Shown here one piece after another: positions 11,701 through 23,502 of a DNA stretch of 64,000 nt (the first letter of the stretch is position 1; every line of letters starts with the position of its first letter). The stretch spans positions 8,556,001-8,620,000 of the forward strand of contig NC_088312.1 of NCBI RefSeq assembly GCF_910592395.1, read 5' to 3'. The position numbers and the translations under genes are program-made. The notes below the pieces were generated by a model. It did no database searches. It was not told the origin of the DNA and saw only the letters and a program-made list of their open reading frames with translations. Origin of the DNA: Lineus longissimus. Taxonomy: Eukaryota > Nemertea > Pilidiophora > Heteronemertea > Lineidae.

Positions 11701-14700
11701 TTTCACTGACTAAATCATCGTCGTACATCCTATACCTGTAAGGGAGATAGAAGCGCCACCTGACGTTAGGAGACAGAACTGAAACCATTTAGCGGAATCA
11801 ACATAATAAGGGTTACAAATGTCACCTCGTGTTAGGAGACAAACTTAAAGCCATTTAGCAGAAGAAATCAAGTGAGGTCATATCTATTGAAAGAAACAGG
11901 CTGAAATGGCATTAGAACAGAAGCGAAGCTGAGCATGAAGGTAAACTTAACAAGAAGATCATACTCAAGGGGGTCAGTATCATGTTGACCACTTGATTGG
12001 GTTTTGTATTATAGTGTTCCTGACCTCTCCAAAAAGTATGTTAGCTACCTTAACCAAGGAACTAATGTTGCAGTATTTTGTGTGTGTTAACATAGAAATG
12101 TCAGTAGTTGTGAAATGGGACGTTACTGGTGATTTTCTCATCTTACCGGAATCCATTGTCATCTTCATATTCAGCATTTTCATCATCACTATCCTCATCT
12201 GGAGCCACAAACACGACCTCCATTTCTATCTCTCCTTGCTGAAGTGGAGAAAAGATAAACACTAGGAATAATCAAAGACACTTATTCTTGTACTAGTTTT
12301 AGCTAGACCTCAGGCGTGTATTCACAGCTCTCCCCCTCAGGAACCATCCTGCGCAAGGCATTTGTCCCTGCTCTGGACTTTGCTCTGCTTATGTTCTTTG
12401 CAGTAAAACTTGATGCTACATGTAAGTGGGCCTTTCTGACTTCAAGACAGCAACATGAGCCACCACAATGTCTTCATGGGTCTGCTTCTGGTTGGATTAG
12501 CAACAACATTCTATAACATCACTTGGGCTGCGCTTCTACAGTTGGGATTTTGTTGAAAATGGAATTAGCTTCGACTTCCGAATGTCACTTATCCCAAAAC
12601 GGCCACATTTTAAAATCTACTGATATAAGTAGGACCTACCTGTTGCGATAATATAGATACTGCCTCGGCGTGTTTGGCACTTCTGAGATCGAGGCCATTC
12701 ACAGATAATATAGCATCACCGATGTAGAGGCCTTGACACCGCTCAGCCGGTTGGTCTGGGTGGATCTCTGAGATCAGGATAGGGACACCATGCTCCTTAC
12801 CACCCTGAAAACAATAACATGTCATGAAAAAAACAGAAGTAGCAATATCTTTTTTAGGTTGTGAAAGTCCATGGTCCTACTCACAGTTTAGGAAGGAACC
12901 CCAATTTCTCCATGCCTTAATAAGAGATCATGAGTTGTAGGCCTGTTAGTTTTTGTACTCTCTCCACAGTAGGCCCATTTTAAGGGAGTAATAATGAACT
13001 GTGATACTTGTAGTGCATTTGAACAATTTGAACATCGTTTACACACCTAACTTGCACTGGTGACTAGTGGCGGTGTACATTATATTATGGTCATCAGGTC
13101 AGTAATGCAATAATGCACTACAGGCCTTTTCAAGTTGGAGTGAACCAACAGAGCCTTTAAGGGTAAAGACAGGCCTTGGTGACTTACCGTAATGGACATT
13201 CCTAAGCCCTCCTCAGGATCTTTGACAAGTCTTACACGCCTGATTTCTCCAACTCCTTGTCTTCTCCTTAGTGTCGAAAAGTCCTGCAAAGAAGAGGGGG
13301 AAAAACTCGATGAATTTAATGGAAGCAAGGCCTTTTAGTCCTGTTGATAAGAACTGCAGGTCAGTTGTGTACCTTAGGAGGCAAGGAGCAATCAGAGGTA
13401 ACTTCTATTGTCAGACCAGAAATACAGTAGAACCTGTCTAAAATGATGACACTCTAAGGACCAACAATGCTGTTCTTAGTAGAGAGATGTCAACATAGAG
13501 AGGTTAAAGTGAATAGGAACAACAAGTCAGTGTCCTCAATATAGAGGATGTCCTCATGTTAACCGAGGTGGGTGCTAGAGGTAAGGGAGGCTCCATTGTG
13601 AAATCTCTGGCGTTCATCTATTTTGAACAGTGAACTTTAAATAAGCTGCACTTACATGTCCTGGAGGAATTGGTAATCGTCGTCTATTTGGTGTCCTACC
13701 CCGACACGCCCTGATCACAGTCTTGTGCCGATGCAGATGAATCTCAGCTTCTAGTTGGTTCCATAGCTTATCATGTTCGGCGCCTTTCATATCACGGCCT
13801 AGAAGCTGGATCTGTTGAATTCTGAAGAAAATAAATTTTTGATTTGTGATAAAGAGTCGCAAAAAGGAACATAGACTTAGAGGAGAGTTGGTAACAAGTA
13901 AGGTAAGGTGGTACAACAATAGCCTCTGTATTAATCTGTACTGCCTGCTGTATATCACGCTATAATTGTAGCCTATGTGGGCATTAATCTGTTCTGCCTG
14001 CTGTATTCCGTATCCATGGTTACAGACACCACAGAAGAATACAGAGTCAAGACATATTGTTGTATTTGACTCTTGAGGTTTTCAAGCCATCTCAGGCAGT
14101 ATGGCTCAGGTATGAAGAACTTGGATTCCAGGGTATCAGTCTTATCAGACAGTTTTATGCTGCCATCAGTTTTAAAGAAAAGTATCAAGGGCAATCTGTT
14201 GAGCAACGTGTGTTTCAGGTGTAGACAGATTAATTTGTCCTGACTATGTGAGTGCTTTTTATAAATAAAATCCACATCTGTTCCCTGCCCCATTGAATTT
14301 ATGTGACACATGAGTTGAGACTCAAGAACCACATTGTCCACCATTGTCAATGACCAGGAATCATGGTCCAGCCAGACAGACCTAACACAACACCCAAGAA
14401 AAGAATCTGTCTTTACTGAAACAGCTGCTGGCACTGGTGACCTAATAAGGAATGGCTGATCCTGTTCACATTGTGCTCCAGGCTTGTAACTCTCAAATCA
14501 AGTCACACAACTCAGATTTAGGCCTTCTCTATTCCAACCAGTAACTATCAACGCCAATCTTAGACCATGTTCAAACCAATCTCGTAGCATGAACCAAGAA
14601 TGTTTCACTGACCTAAGTGAGGCTAAGCTGACAACTTGTAGTTCAACAACCCAAAAGCACAGTAAATCAATCTAACCATGACAGCTGACAACTGTGCATG

Positions 14701-17700
14701 TCTGCCTCTTGAATAACAGATTTTCAATAAATCAAACCACAACACACTGAGAGATAAACCTCCGATAAGAACAATTCCCTAGACAACCCCTACATAGTTT
14801 CTGAATGATCTGTCATCAGATCTATTTGTCAATCAAAGGCAAACGGGGGATCAGACTCACTTGAAATTGCATGACACAAGGCAACTTGCAACAATTTTTA
14901 AAGTATATTCAAGAAAGCAGCAGTTGACCTTTCCACCAAATTTGACAGCTTGTTTTGCTGCCAATGGATCCATGGCCGTGGTGCTTCCAACGTCATTTCC
15001 AACGGAGACAATCAGATATGCAATACAGAGCCTGAAACTGAACATCTACCTCGGGAATGGTGCCAACATAAGCTACAGCTAACCAGATCTCAGCAAATAT
15101 CTCGCTTTCAATTGTCTTGGTTCCTAATTCTACAGCTCCATGCATTCAGACCTAATGTGTTCTCGCAGCAAGCTGACAGGAAATCCAATCGCAGTAAGAA
15201 ATAATCTGATTGTGAAAGAACCTCGAGAATAGAATATTGGGTTACAGACTCAATATGATTTGGACCGTAGCTCATACAGCTTATCGTCAAACCTTACCAA
15301 ATCCATCATATTTAATCGGTATTGGATCACTTGAACCGGGAAAGCATTACCAATGATTGGACGTATTATATCAGACTAGAGATTTTGACCGAATTATGAC
15401 AGACTGCAGACTCAAGGAAAGCAACAACAGTCTCTTGACTTCATCATAAACCGAATGGATTTATGTATCTGAGCTAATGCCAAAAAGGAGAGAAGAAATA
15501 GCCTCAACAATAGTATGCCTACTCATAATATGACCACCTTATGACCATTAAGTACTTATAGGAAAATTAGAATCACTCACCTTCCCGCTAATTCTTTATC
15601 GAGATATTTAGCAGCTAGTCTTGCACCATACACTTCTCCTTGTAATGCTAGTATATACTGTCTTAATTCCTGGTTCTCCTTCCGTAACTCTTTCAATTCT
15701 GCTTCAATACGGGCCTCAGAAATGGCATTAGTTTTTCTTTTTTCTATTTCCTCTCCCTGAAAGTATAACACAACATGAAAATGTCCTTTCTTTGTATTGC
15801 TGAGGTAGATGCAATGAAATCATAGATTCATGCGATTGTTTCTTAAATGCAGTGGAGATACACTGGATCATCAAATTGAATACGCCAGTTATGGCGACAA
15901 TAGACTTGCCAGGCTCTTTTGATGAAATAGAGTAGAGGGGTGAAAGGAACCCAAGAAATGCCTTTCACCCCGATGAAATTTCTTGCAAAAATATTTCTCT
16001 GGCGAGTCTACTGTGGCCTAGAACAAGTGTAGTCAATTTGATGAATCAAGTCAATTAATCATCAAAGCACAAAGAAAATGCAATATCATTAAATGATGAC
16101 ATCTTTCTTCTCTCTAACTAAGACCCCTTTCTATCTCCTGACTAAAAAAAACAAACACATCACAAGATCCAGTGAAGAAAACATAGAGTGATATTTGGTG
16201 GTGTCGTGAAGACATCGACCATCCATGCAATCACGTACCAAATTTGGACAAGCAGATGATGTTTCTTCCTGCAAAATGTACAGCATATCGTTCTGTGAAT
16301 GTTTTCATGGGCTGCAAGGGGAGTTCATCAGATCTAACTACCACTCTACTACAAAATCTTCAGACCAGCCAGCATCCAAGGAGATATCGACCACCAAGGA
16401 ATCCATGACTAAATTCAGTTCAAAATCAAGTACATGTAGCTTCACCCAATATCCCTGCACTTTCAATATGAATCAATGCACTTACCAATCTCCTCTGTAT
16501 CGTTTCAGAGTCCACGTCGACATGGCCTGACTTCTGATGAAGCTGGAGCTGGGCTTGGTGTAACTGCAGCAGTAAGTTGTGGACTTCCTTCTCAAGGATA
16601 CTTTTGGTTGCCCGCACCTCGACAGTGTCCTGTCGCATGTCGACTATCTGAGCCTGAAAGGAGTCAAGATTGAAATTCTATGTTAGAATTGTGGTGTAAT
16701 TTCCAAATCAGGACTCAGAAGCCCCGTGGACCAGATTTTACGTGACATGAACTGTATACTCAATGCACCCATGTCAATTTCAATTCAACCATTCATTTCA
16801 CAGCCACTTTCCAATCACACATTTACACTAAACATCAAAGAGTGGATCGGCCTCACAACACCTCAACTTATCCAGAAGGCCGAAAACAGATTCTACTTGG
16901 GCATGCATCACTGCTGCCAGCTGCCATGGGGCCCCTACGACCTTAGGTCATGGGTCTAAGTAGTAGTAGTAGCAAGCATACTCGTTATAGCACTGTAGAC
17001 ACCATTATGCAGCAAAACAAACAGGAATCAAGAGCTGACAGCATGGTTGGTACAGTCATACATTCGTTTGTAATGAACAGCCAATCCACAAATATGATCG
17101 ATGCAGACCATCAACTGAACAACCAATACCCAAAGCTGTATCTAATATTATCATCATTGTCATCAAAGGACACAGCATTCACAAGAAGTCATCTCCCAAA
17201 GTGAAAATCAATGAATCAATGCTATCATTTCCTCATCATTTCCCTTGGATAAGCAATGATTGCTTCAATAATTGTTGGATCCTTTTTATGGTTATTGATA
17301 AGGAGCGAGGTAGAGTACTAGTTTTGTGCCTGAATCAACCTGGTCAGCTCTTTTTCCCTTCACAGGTTGAGCTCTGGTGTGCAAGGAAATGATGGCATCC
17401 ACAGATACCCAAGTGCCTCTGCGGAAACCTATAATATTAATAGTGACAGTTGCGGAGAAGGGCTTTGGTACAGAGCCTGGTCAGTGCAAAGCACTATATC
17501 TTGACCGAATACAAGCATGCATTATTCTTGCCATTTTCATACCATTATCAGAAATCTGTCAGGATCATCTATCTCACCTCGAGCCATAAAGATAGGCATC
17601 AGGACACCGTTGTGTATATCCGGTGCTTCGGGCAAAACACTTGTTTCATATTACAGACCAGGCTTCTGTATTGGACGCAGAGAAAGACTTCACCGCTCTA

Positions 17701-20700
17701 TGACAGCTTGTTATCAAATCTCCAATATGGGACTGGAGATATGATGATGCATATGGCCCTTCCAAGCCATTCATCACATTTAGACAATGGGTTGAAGACG
17801 GACACCAAGTTGTCAGATAGACATCATGTCATGACATCAATTTGGGCTTGGTCTCTCGGGTCAATTTTGTAGTAATTATCAAAGCGGTCACAGATTGGTG
17901 AAGCTAGTGTAGAGCACAAAAGCTAACTTGGCTCATTATTGGCCCTGTAGACAATGTTTTGGCAATATGTACTGTAAGAGGAAACCAGGCAACTCGAAGG
18001 AATGCTACACTGACGAAGAGTCTGAGTGTGCAGGGACCACGCAGGGACTGAACCCAGGACCTCAATGCGACAGCAGCCAATGTTTCAATTTTGCCAAGGA
18101 CTCATGAGTGAAAGCCAGTGGTGTCTCATTTGTGACTTGAGTAAAACTTCCAGGTCTTAAACCCTCAGGGGGAAACCTTCCTAATGGGCCTTGACCCACG
18201 CAGAAGCTAAAATATTATGACTAAGGGACAGAATGGGATTGGGAAACAAGAAAAGTCAATTTCAGAGATAATGGTCATTGACATTAGGGCCCTACATAAA
18301 GTTTGGATGGTTAAAGAGTAGTGAGGAAGCCCCAGGGTTATAGACAACTGGAATGTGTAGCTTATTAGTTCGTATTCACAAAGCATGTTTTAAAAGGTTG
18401 TAAAAAATACAAAAACTGTTGTACAGACATATTTTGTGAGTTCTTTTTGTGTAAGTTAAAATTGGGGTGGTCAAAGGGGTCAAACCATTAGCTTTAGTGG
18501 TTAAGCAGGACAAGGCTGGTCGACTGCCTCCGGACAGTAAAAACCGACAGTTACACGTAGAACGGCCAATTACACTTGATGGAACATTGGCATGTAATAA
18601 TTGTGTACTAAGACATGGTATGCTTGATGCCATAACTGTTGGCTAATTTCACCTATAAACCATAAAATCCATTGGAACGCATTGCAATGGTAACCGCCAA
18701 AACCTGAACAAAAATTGGCTTATTTTCCTGCTGACTCAATCATCATGAAAAGAAGATAGTATCCATAACAAAATGGCTAAGAAATACAGTGAAAACCATG
18801 GCAACCATTGGCCAATACGTATGTTACAGGCTGACTTGGCACTGAAATGTCAGACGATAGACATAGATGTATTTCGGTGCAACAAAGCAAAGATGAGACA
18901 TAACACACTGCTTGAAAAAACACAACAATGTCGTATAATTCTATTTAGCATCATACATGTACATTCGCACATCAAAGAAAATTGTGCATTATTCATTCTC
19001 CTTACATTTGTATGTCTGAAGCCGAAGGTGCTTGCACCAACTTTAGCAACTTTCATTCATCGGCAATGCATTGAGCATGATACCAACAGAACAAGCAGTC
19101 GTGATTTACATGAAGGCTGTAATCGACAGTTGAACTCATCACCATGTGCGCCCAACCCAATAACTGAAGTGGATTACCGTGGCACCTTTGAGAATAACTA
19201 TAATTTACTCTAAACATGAGAGAAATAAATATTGACGGCCACACTTGATATCAAGCATGACATTAGTACATGAAATACAGCAAGGATATGCAGTGCAGTA
19301 AATGGATCTCTCGATGAGAAACAAGAGAGGTGTCTGTTAAGGTGCATATAGGTTCCATTGAATGTTAAGATAAGATAATACCCGGCCTCCGCTGTACAAT
19401 GACCAACCAAAATGCATGAACACTACTCAACCAGTCTCCTGCTGTGCAATGACCACTAAAAATGCAAGATTTGCATTTTTTTGCTCGTCATATACCAGGA
19501 AACTTTACTTCAAAGTCCCTTGGTTCCCATCTCGCTCTTGTCTGAGCCACTACCTCTGCCTGGGTTACTCATTGTTCCCTGGGCCTGGCTGGCATCCTCA
19601 TGACAAGACACTCCAGATTCAAAGGCCCTTCCAATACAACAGGCTTCATAGAAGCCCTTTGTGAAGGCCAAACTACATTTTATTCTATATCGCTGAAGTC
19701 TTTGTCATATGACCACACTGGAATAACTATGCCAGCTGTGGACCAAACAACACACTTCAAACTCTTCACACAAAATAGTGTGTACACAGCATACAATTGT
19801 ATCACATGTATGGAGAATTAATAAAGCAATTTACTCTCAGTTTGACTCTCCCTCAATCAACATACCGTAGGCGTAAAAGATAATGGTACATGTACATAGT
19901 CTATACTGGTAGCCTTAACGGCAATAACGAAAGGCAATTATGTCAATGTGCAACAATTTTGTTTCTAGTCGAGGTGTTTTACTTTCCAGGTCATATGTTT
20001 TGAATCATATGAAAAAGAAACCATAACAAGTGAAAAGTGACATGTTATACCTGAAAACATGAACTCTTTTATAAACCTGGACATCATGCCTCATGGCATT
20101 TGCAAGCATTTGAACATGCCCAAATGTGTTTCTCTGCTCAGCATATCGGCATCAATGCACACGACAAACATCAACATCATCAAGTCAAATCATGAGCAGT
20201 CGGTCGCCAAAGCTGATGATGATATTACTCCTTCTTTTTGATCAACTTGCAACAGCAGTCATCACTGCATCAGTATGACACCAACACTAACAGTGAAATT
20301 GACACGGTACTCTCCACGAGCCTCTCCACTACTTCTAGCATGACAACGTCCACACTTGCCATGAAAAAGTGAACTGCTTGCATGCAGGACAGTAGCGCCA
20401 GCCCAGCCAAGATGCCACTGCCGGTAGCGTGCTCCAATCCCGGCCCGTGGGATGAATGATGAAGATGATGGTGTTGCCATTGCCATTGTCGTTGTCAATC
20501 CTTCCCTCAATCCAATCATTTCACATTATTACCATAGCCATCCATGCAACAGTTGGGCAACCTACACCTTCAGAATATACAGACAGAGAAAAAAACAAGA
20601 CATTAATGAGAAGATGATCACTGCACTACACATGACCTGCTGACCAGACAAGCTGAGACATGGCAGAGTGCATCAGAAGAAAAGCTCACCTCCAATTTTA

Positions 20701-20938
20701 CATTTCCCTGGAAAATGGTCTGGGCTTTATGGCAAAGTTGGGCAAACGCGGCGCTCAGCGCCGTCATTTTCTGTCTCCCATCGTACGTTAGCTCGCACTG
20801 ATCGGGATCTATCTCTCCCAAAAGTAAATCTAAATCCACGAACGCCTTATCAAACTCTTTTTCCAGGATTTCTAACCAACGAAATGACAAGGTGGCAGCC
20901 ATTTTGATGCTTGTGTGGACAATTTTGGCTGCAGGCAT
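8706..20938 (-). CDS. GOPC: GOPC: Golgi-associated PDZ and coiled-coil protein (9 exons)
   Basis: Coding exons, 5' to 3': 20938-20690, 16653-16486, 15756-15581, 13821-13656, 13283-13188, 12804-12640, 12238-12147, 11735-11562, 8958-8706. All junctions are GT-AG and in phase. The product is 512 residues from the first ATG, or 500 from the ATG at 20902. The latter has the better Kozak context (AAAATGGCT) and sits right before the conserved [16 protein letters not shown] block, so it is my preferred start; human GOPC is about 460 residues. In order, from the preferred start: conserved N-terminus (FAQLCHKAQ), coiled coil over exons 2-4 ([61 protein letters not shown]), one PDZ domain at roughly 250-345 with binding loop GLGMSITGG and [12 protein letters not shown], then [13 protein letters not shown] and a Ser/Gln/Gly-rich tail. 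In vertebrates GOPC binds Golgi partners (golgin-160, syntaxin 6) through the coiled coil and PDZ ligands such as CFTR, sorting them from the trans-Golgi, often to lysosomes. The last two exons are not conserved with vertebrates. Confidence 0.96.
8959..11561 (-). other. GOPC intron 8
   Basis: Intron between the two tail exons. It holds a 49-bp tandem duplication (9632-9729) and no other recognisable gene. Confidence 0.8.
9632..9729. repeat. Near-perfect 49-bp tandem duplication
   Basis: Two adjacent copies (9632-9680, 9681-9729) share TTGATCAACAGAAAATGTCA through CATTTCGACGATAA with only one or two differences near the left end. The TTGATCAA core is palindromic. The near identity points to a recent event. 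Confidence 0.85.
13423..13600 (+). mobile_element. MITE-like element, copy 4, in GOPC intron 4
   Basis: Starts TACAGTAGAACCTGTCTA and ends GGAGGCTCCATTGTG. The interior keeps GGACCAACAATGCTGTTC and GAGAGGTTAAAG-type signatures but is the most diverged full-length copy. It makes up nearly half of the 372-bp intron between exons 4 and 5. Confidence 0.65.
13822..15580 (-). other. GOPC intron 3
   Basis: Intron between the coiled-coil exons. It contains a 153-codon open frame (13973-14434, minus) with no recognisable domain and no supporting splice sites, judged fortuitous. Confidence 0.7.
18000..18110 (-). mobile_element. Possible decayed tRNA-derived SINE head
   Basis: On the minus strand, GGTCCTGGGTTCAGTCCC matches the polymerase III box B (GGTTCRANTCC) with the stem-loop context usual in tRNA-derived SINEs. 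A box-A-like TTGGCTGCTG lies upstream at the right order of distance. No clear 3' tail or target duplication was found, so the call is weak. Confidence 0.3.
19320..19360 (+). mobile_element. Fragment of the MITE-like family
   Basis: AGAGAGGTGTCTGTTAAGG followed by GGTTCCATTG matches the right end of the family seen elsewhere in the window. The rest of the element is not recognisable. Confidence 0.4.
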
Positions 20939-21960
20939 TGACCCGAAATGTACGTAAACACACGCAAAATGTACAGTAAATTCAATGCGCGGAGAGTAGC
21001 TGTGGTGCTTCTTGAAAGTAGAAGAGACGAAAATTTAAAGGACTGTACAGGTAACTGTAAACTCGATCAAGAGCCACCACGACTTCAAAGGTCTGTGCCC
21101 TGGGACCAGGGAATTCTTTCAACTCCCTGCTGGGGCGAAGAATGGGTCGAAGGCTTTCAGCCAAGGTGAAGTTCATTAGGCCTACTGATGTTTCTCTCTT
21201 GTTGGTGCATGGTTGGTGGAGTTTTCTACTTTCGCCAGCAGGTCAAGGACTACTAAGGAGTATTTGTTACATTCCATGAGGACAATTATGGGTGCAGTCA
21301 TCGTCATCATCAGTAATTACAGTTGTGCCGGGTTGATAATAGTATTACGAGTTATAGTTGTGTCGGTCGTCATTTCGGTATCAGTTGCGCTGGTCGTATT
21401 TATCGGTAAGAACATGCCGACCCACCGTCTGTGCGTATATCCATGAAAGGAGGAGACTTAAGGACTGATATTCACCGCCGATAAATCGGCATGTCGTAAG
21501 AACTGATCCCTCGGAGTCCAAGCTTGGAATTCCCATGGAAAACCCATGGCTATACGAGATCAAGGAAATTAGCATCAAAACCAAGCTCGCGGATTTTTAA
21601 TTCCGGGGACGCCCTCTCGCCCGTAGGAAAGACGGTCGATTTGGATGACGAAAAGGACGGCATATATAGTCGAGTCTAGGCCGGAGATGCCTTGTTTCCT
21701 CATGATGAGAACCTCATTACTGTGTCTCTCATGTTGACTGGGCGGGCTCGGAGAGAATTAACCAAGAACTAGCGTCATTTGTAGCAAACACATTCAGCTT
21801 AGGCCTATCATGAAAGACATTGTCTCAACCAACTGTTCGTCCCGCTATTCATTGATGAAATACGCTGAAAGACGATCTCAAAATTTTTTCGGAATATTAT
21901 GCTGAATTCGGAAAGATGCCAGAAAAAATTACCAGGAAAAGAAATTTAATGCCTGATGTA
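20903..21960 (-). promoter_or_regulatory. GOPC 5' region
   Basis: Sequence upstream of the preferred GOPC start. The start itself lies in CAAAATGGCTGCC, close to the YY1-type element found at the first codons of many animal housekeeping genes. CpG dinucleotides are commoner from 20.7 to 22.6 kb than in the flanks. No TATA box is evident. The transcription start is not determined. Confidence 0.4.
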
Positions 21961-22534
21961 TGCACAGGATTTTTTTCAATTTCCGCCGAAAAAAAGCTCC
22001 GCATGTTCGCCCGATATGACGTAATCACACGATCGTCAGACCTCGTGGAAAATTTCCGGCGCGGCGGCTTTCGTGTTCCAAATTTTCTCCGTTTAATTCT
22101 TTGATTTTTACCACGTTTTCGCGAATAAAGACAACCTTTAGATGGTAAGTTCATAGATAAGGTATCGTAGCTCATTCATATTCCGATTTTTTTTCGTTTC
22201 TTGTGTTTTCGGGGCAATGAACGGAGTTTTGTGCGAATTGAAATGAAATATGAAAAATTTTAATTGAATAGAATTGCCGCCGAAAAAATGCTCCTCATGA
22301 TTGCCCGATGTGACGTAATCACACGATCGTCTGACCTCGTGGAAAATTTTCCGGCGCGGCGGCTTCGTGTTCCAAAATTTCTCCGTTGAATTCTTTAATT
22401 TTTACCACTTTTTCGCGAATAAATACAACCTTTAGATGGTAAGTTCATAGATTAGGTATCGCAGCTCATTCATATTCCGATTTTTTTTCGTTTCTTGCGT
22501 TTTCGGGGTAATGATAAGGAGTTTTGTGCGGTTG
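21961..22534. repeat. 294-bp tandem duplication with CRE-like and donor-like sites
   Basis: Two copies offset by 294 bp share the block from GCCGAAAAAA through TTTTCGGGG (for example CACACGATCG at 22026 and 22320). Each copy holds TGACGTAATC, a CRE/ATF-like site, a GGCGCGGCGGC tract and TTTAGATGGTAAGTTC, in which ATG abuts a perfect donor GTAAGT on the plus strand (22141 and 22435 region). The second copy starts after a short AT-rich insertion. It lies about 1 kb upstream of GOPC and 2.4 kb upstream of the first plus-strand exon described below, so it may be a duplicated divergent promoter. Confidence 0.75.
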
Positions 22535-23502
22535 GCCAAAAATTTTATGATGGCGGCGTTCCGGCCACACCTGCGCACTGATTTTTTCAACAAATAACAT
22601 CCGATTCTGTGTTCCATGATACTCATCGAAGTGCCGGAGTCAAGTATTCTTGTTGTTTGTGTAATTCTGCATCTGATAAACTGAATTACGTGGAAGTATT
22701 TACCATTTTTGATGGCGAAAATCATGTTGAAACAGACCAGTCCAGTACGATAACTGAATACTTGTTTCGGCGGCCATTTTTGCACATGTTGCATGCACTG
22801 CGAACTAGGTGTTTGCTGTATGCATGAACAACATGCATTGACTGTGGATATTTGACATTTTATTTTCGCGGGAACAGGGTCTAGCAGGGGAGAATTGGGT
22901 GGTGGGGAGGAGGACATATTCTAGCGGGGGGGGGGGGGGGGGGCTGCAGAAAGCACTTTTTCTCTTCAAGTTTGGATAAACCCCAAGGTTCTACCTGATC
23001 TGTTCTACCCCCCCCCCCTCCTCCCCCTCCCCCCCACTGACTCTCCCTCACCCTAAAAGCCTGTGCCCCAAATACGTTGACCCATGTGACCAAATGTTCT
23101 CAACTTTTTGTGATCATTTTCCTCCTTATTCAGAGTCTAAAACAGATAAATTTAAACTTTGAGGCATAATTACGGTTAAAAACATGTTTTCACCACTCAT
23201 TTGACTCAAACTAAGTAAATTACTGAATTCCTCCGGTGAATTTTTTGTACAGCATTGTATACCTCTGTTTGTAAACAAACCCTTGCCTTGGATTTGAATC
23301 TTGGGAGGCAGCAGGGGCCAAATTGTCTCCCCTAAACGGTCTGGACACCAACAATGGGTTTTTCATGCAAATTTTGGCAAATTATTAAATTGAAACAAAT
23401 GCATTGCATGCTTTCTTCTAAATGAGCTTGATGACATTTTACCTTGAGCTGCCATTCTGAGTGGCCACTCTGCCACTGGTGTCTCATATAAATGCGGACA
23501 AT
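22535..23502. other. Non-coding spacer with G and C runs
   Basis: No gene is supported. A run of about 20 G lies at 22925-22943, and C-rich tracts lie at 23010-23035. Confidence 0.5.

Larger units (their letters stand above)
16654..20689 (-). other. GOPC intron 1, about 4 kb
   Basis: Long first intron. It contains a (TAG)n run near 16956-16973, a tRNA-SINE-like box B at 18044-18054, a fragment of the MITE-like family near 19320-19360, and otherwise sequence without a supported gene. Confidence 0.75.

Noticed and set aside
13973-14434. 153-codon open frame on the minus strand inside GOPC intron 3
   Set aside because: It lies between two in-phase GOPC exons, has no recognisable domain and no supporting splice sites; its length is within chance for this amount of sequence.
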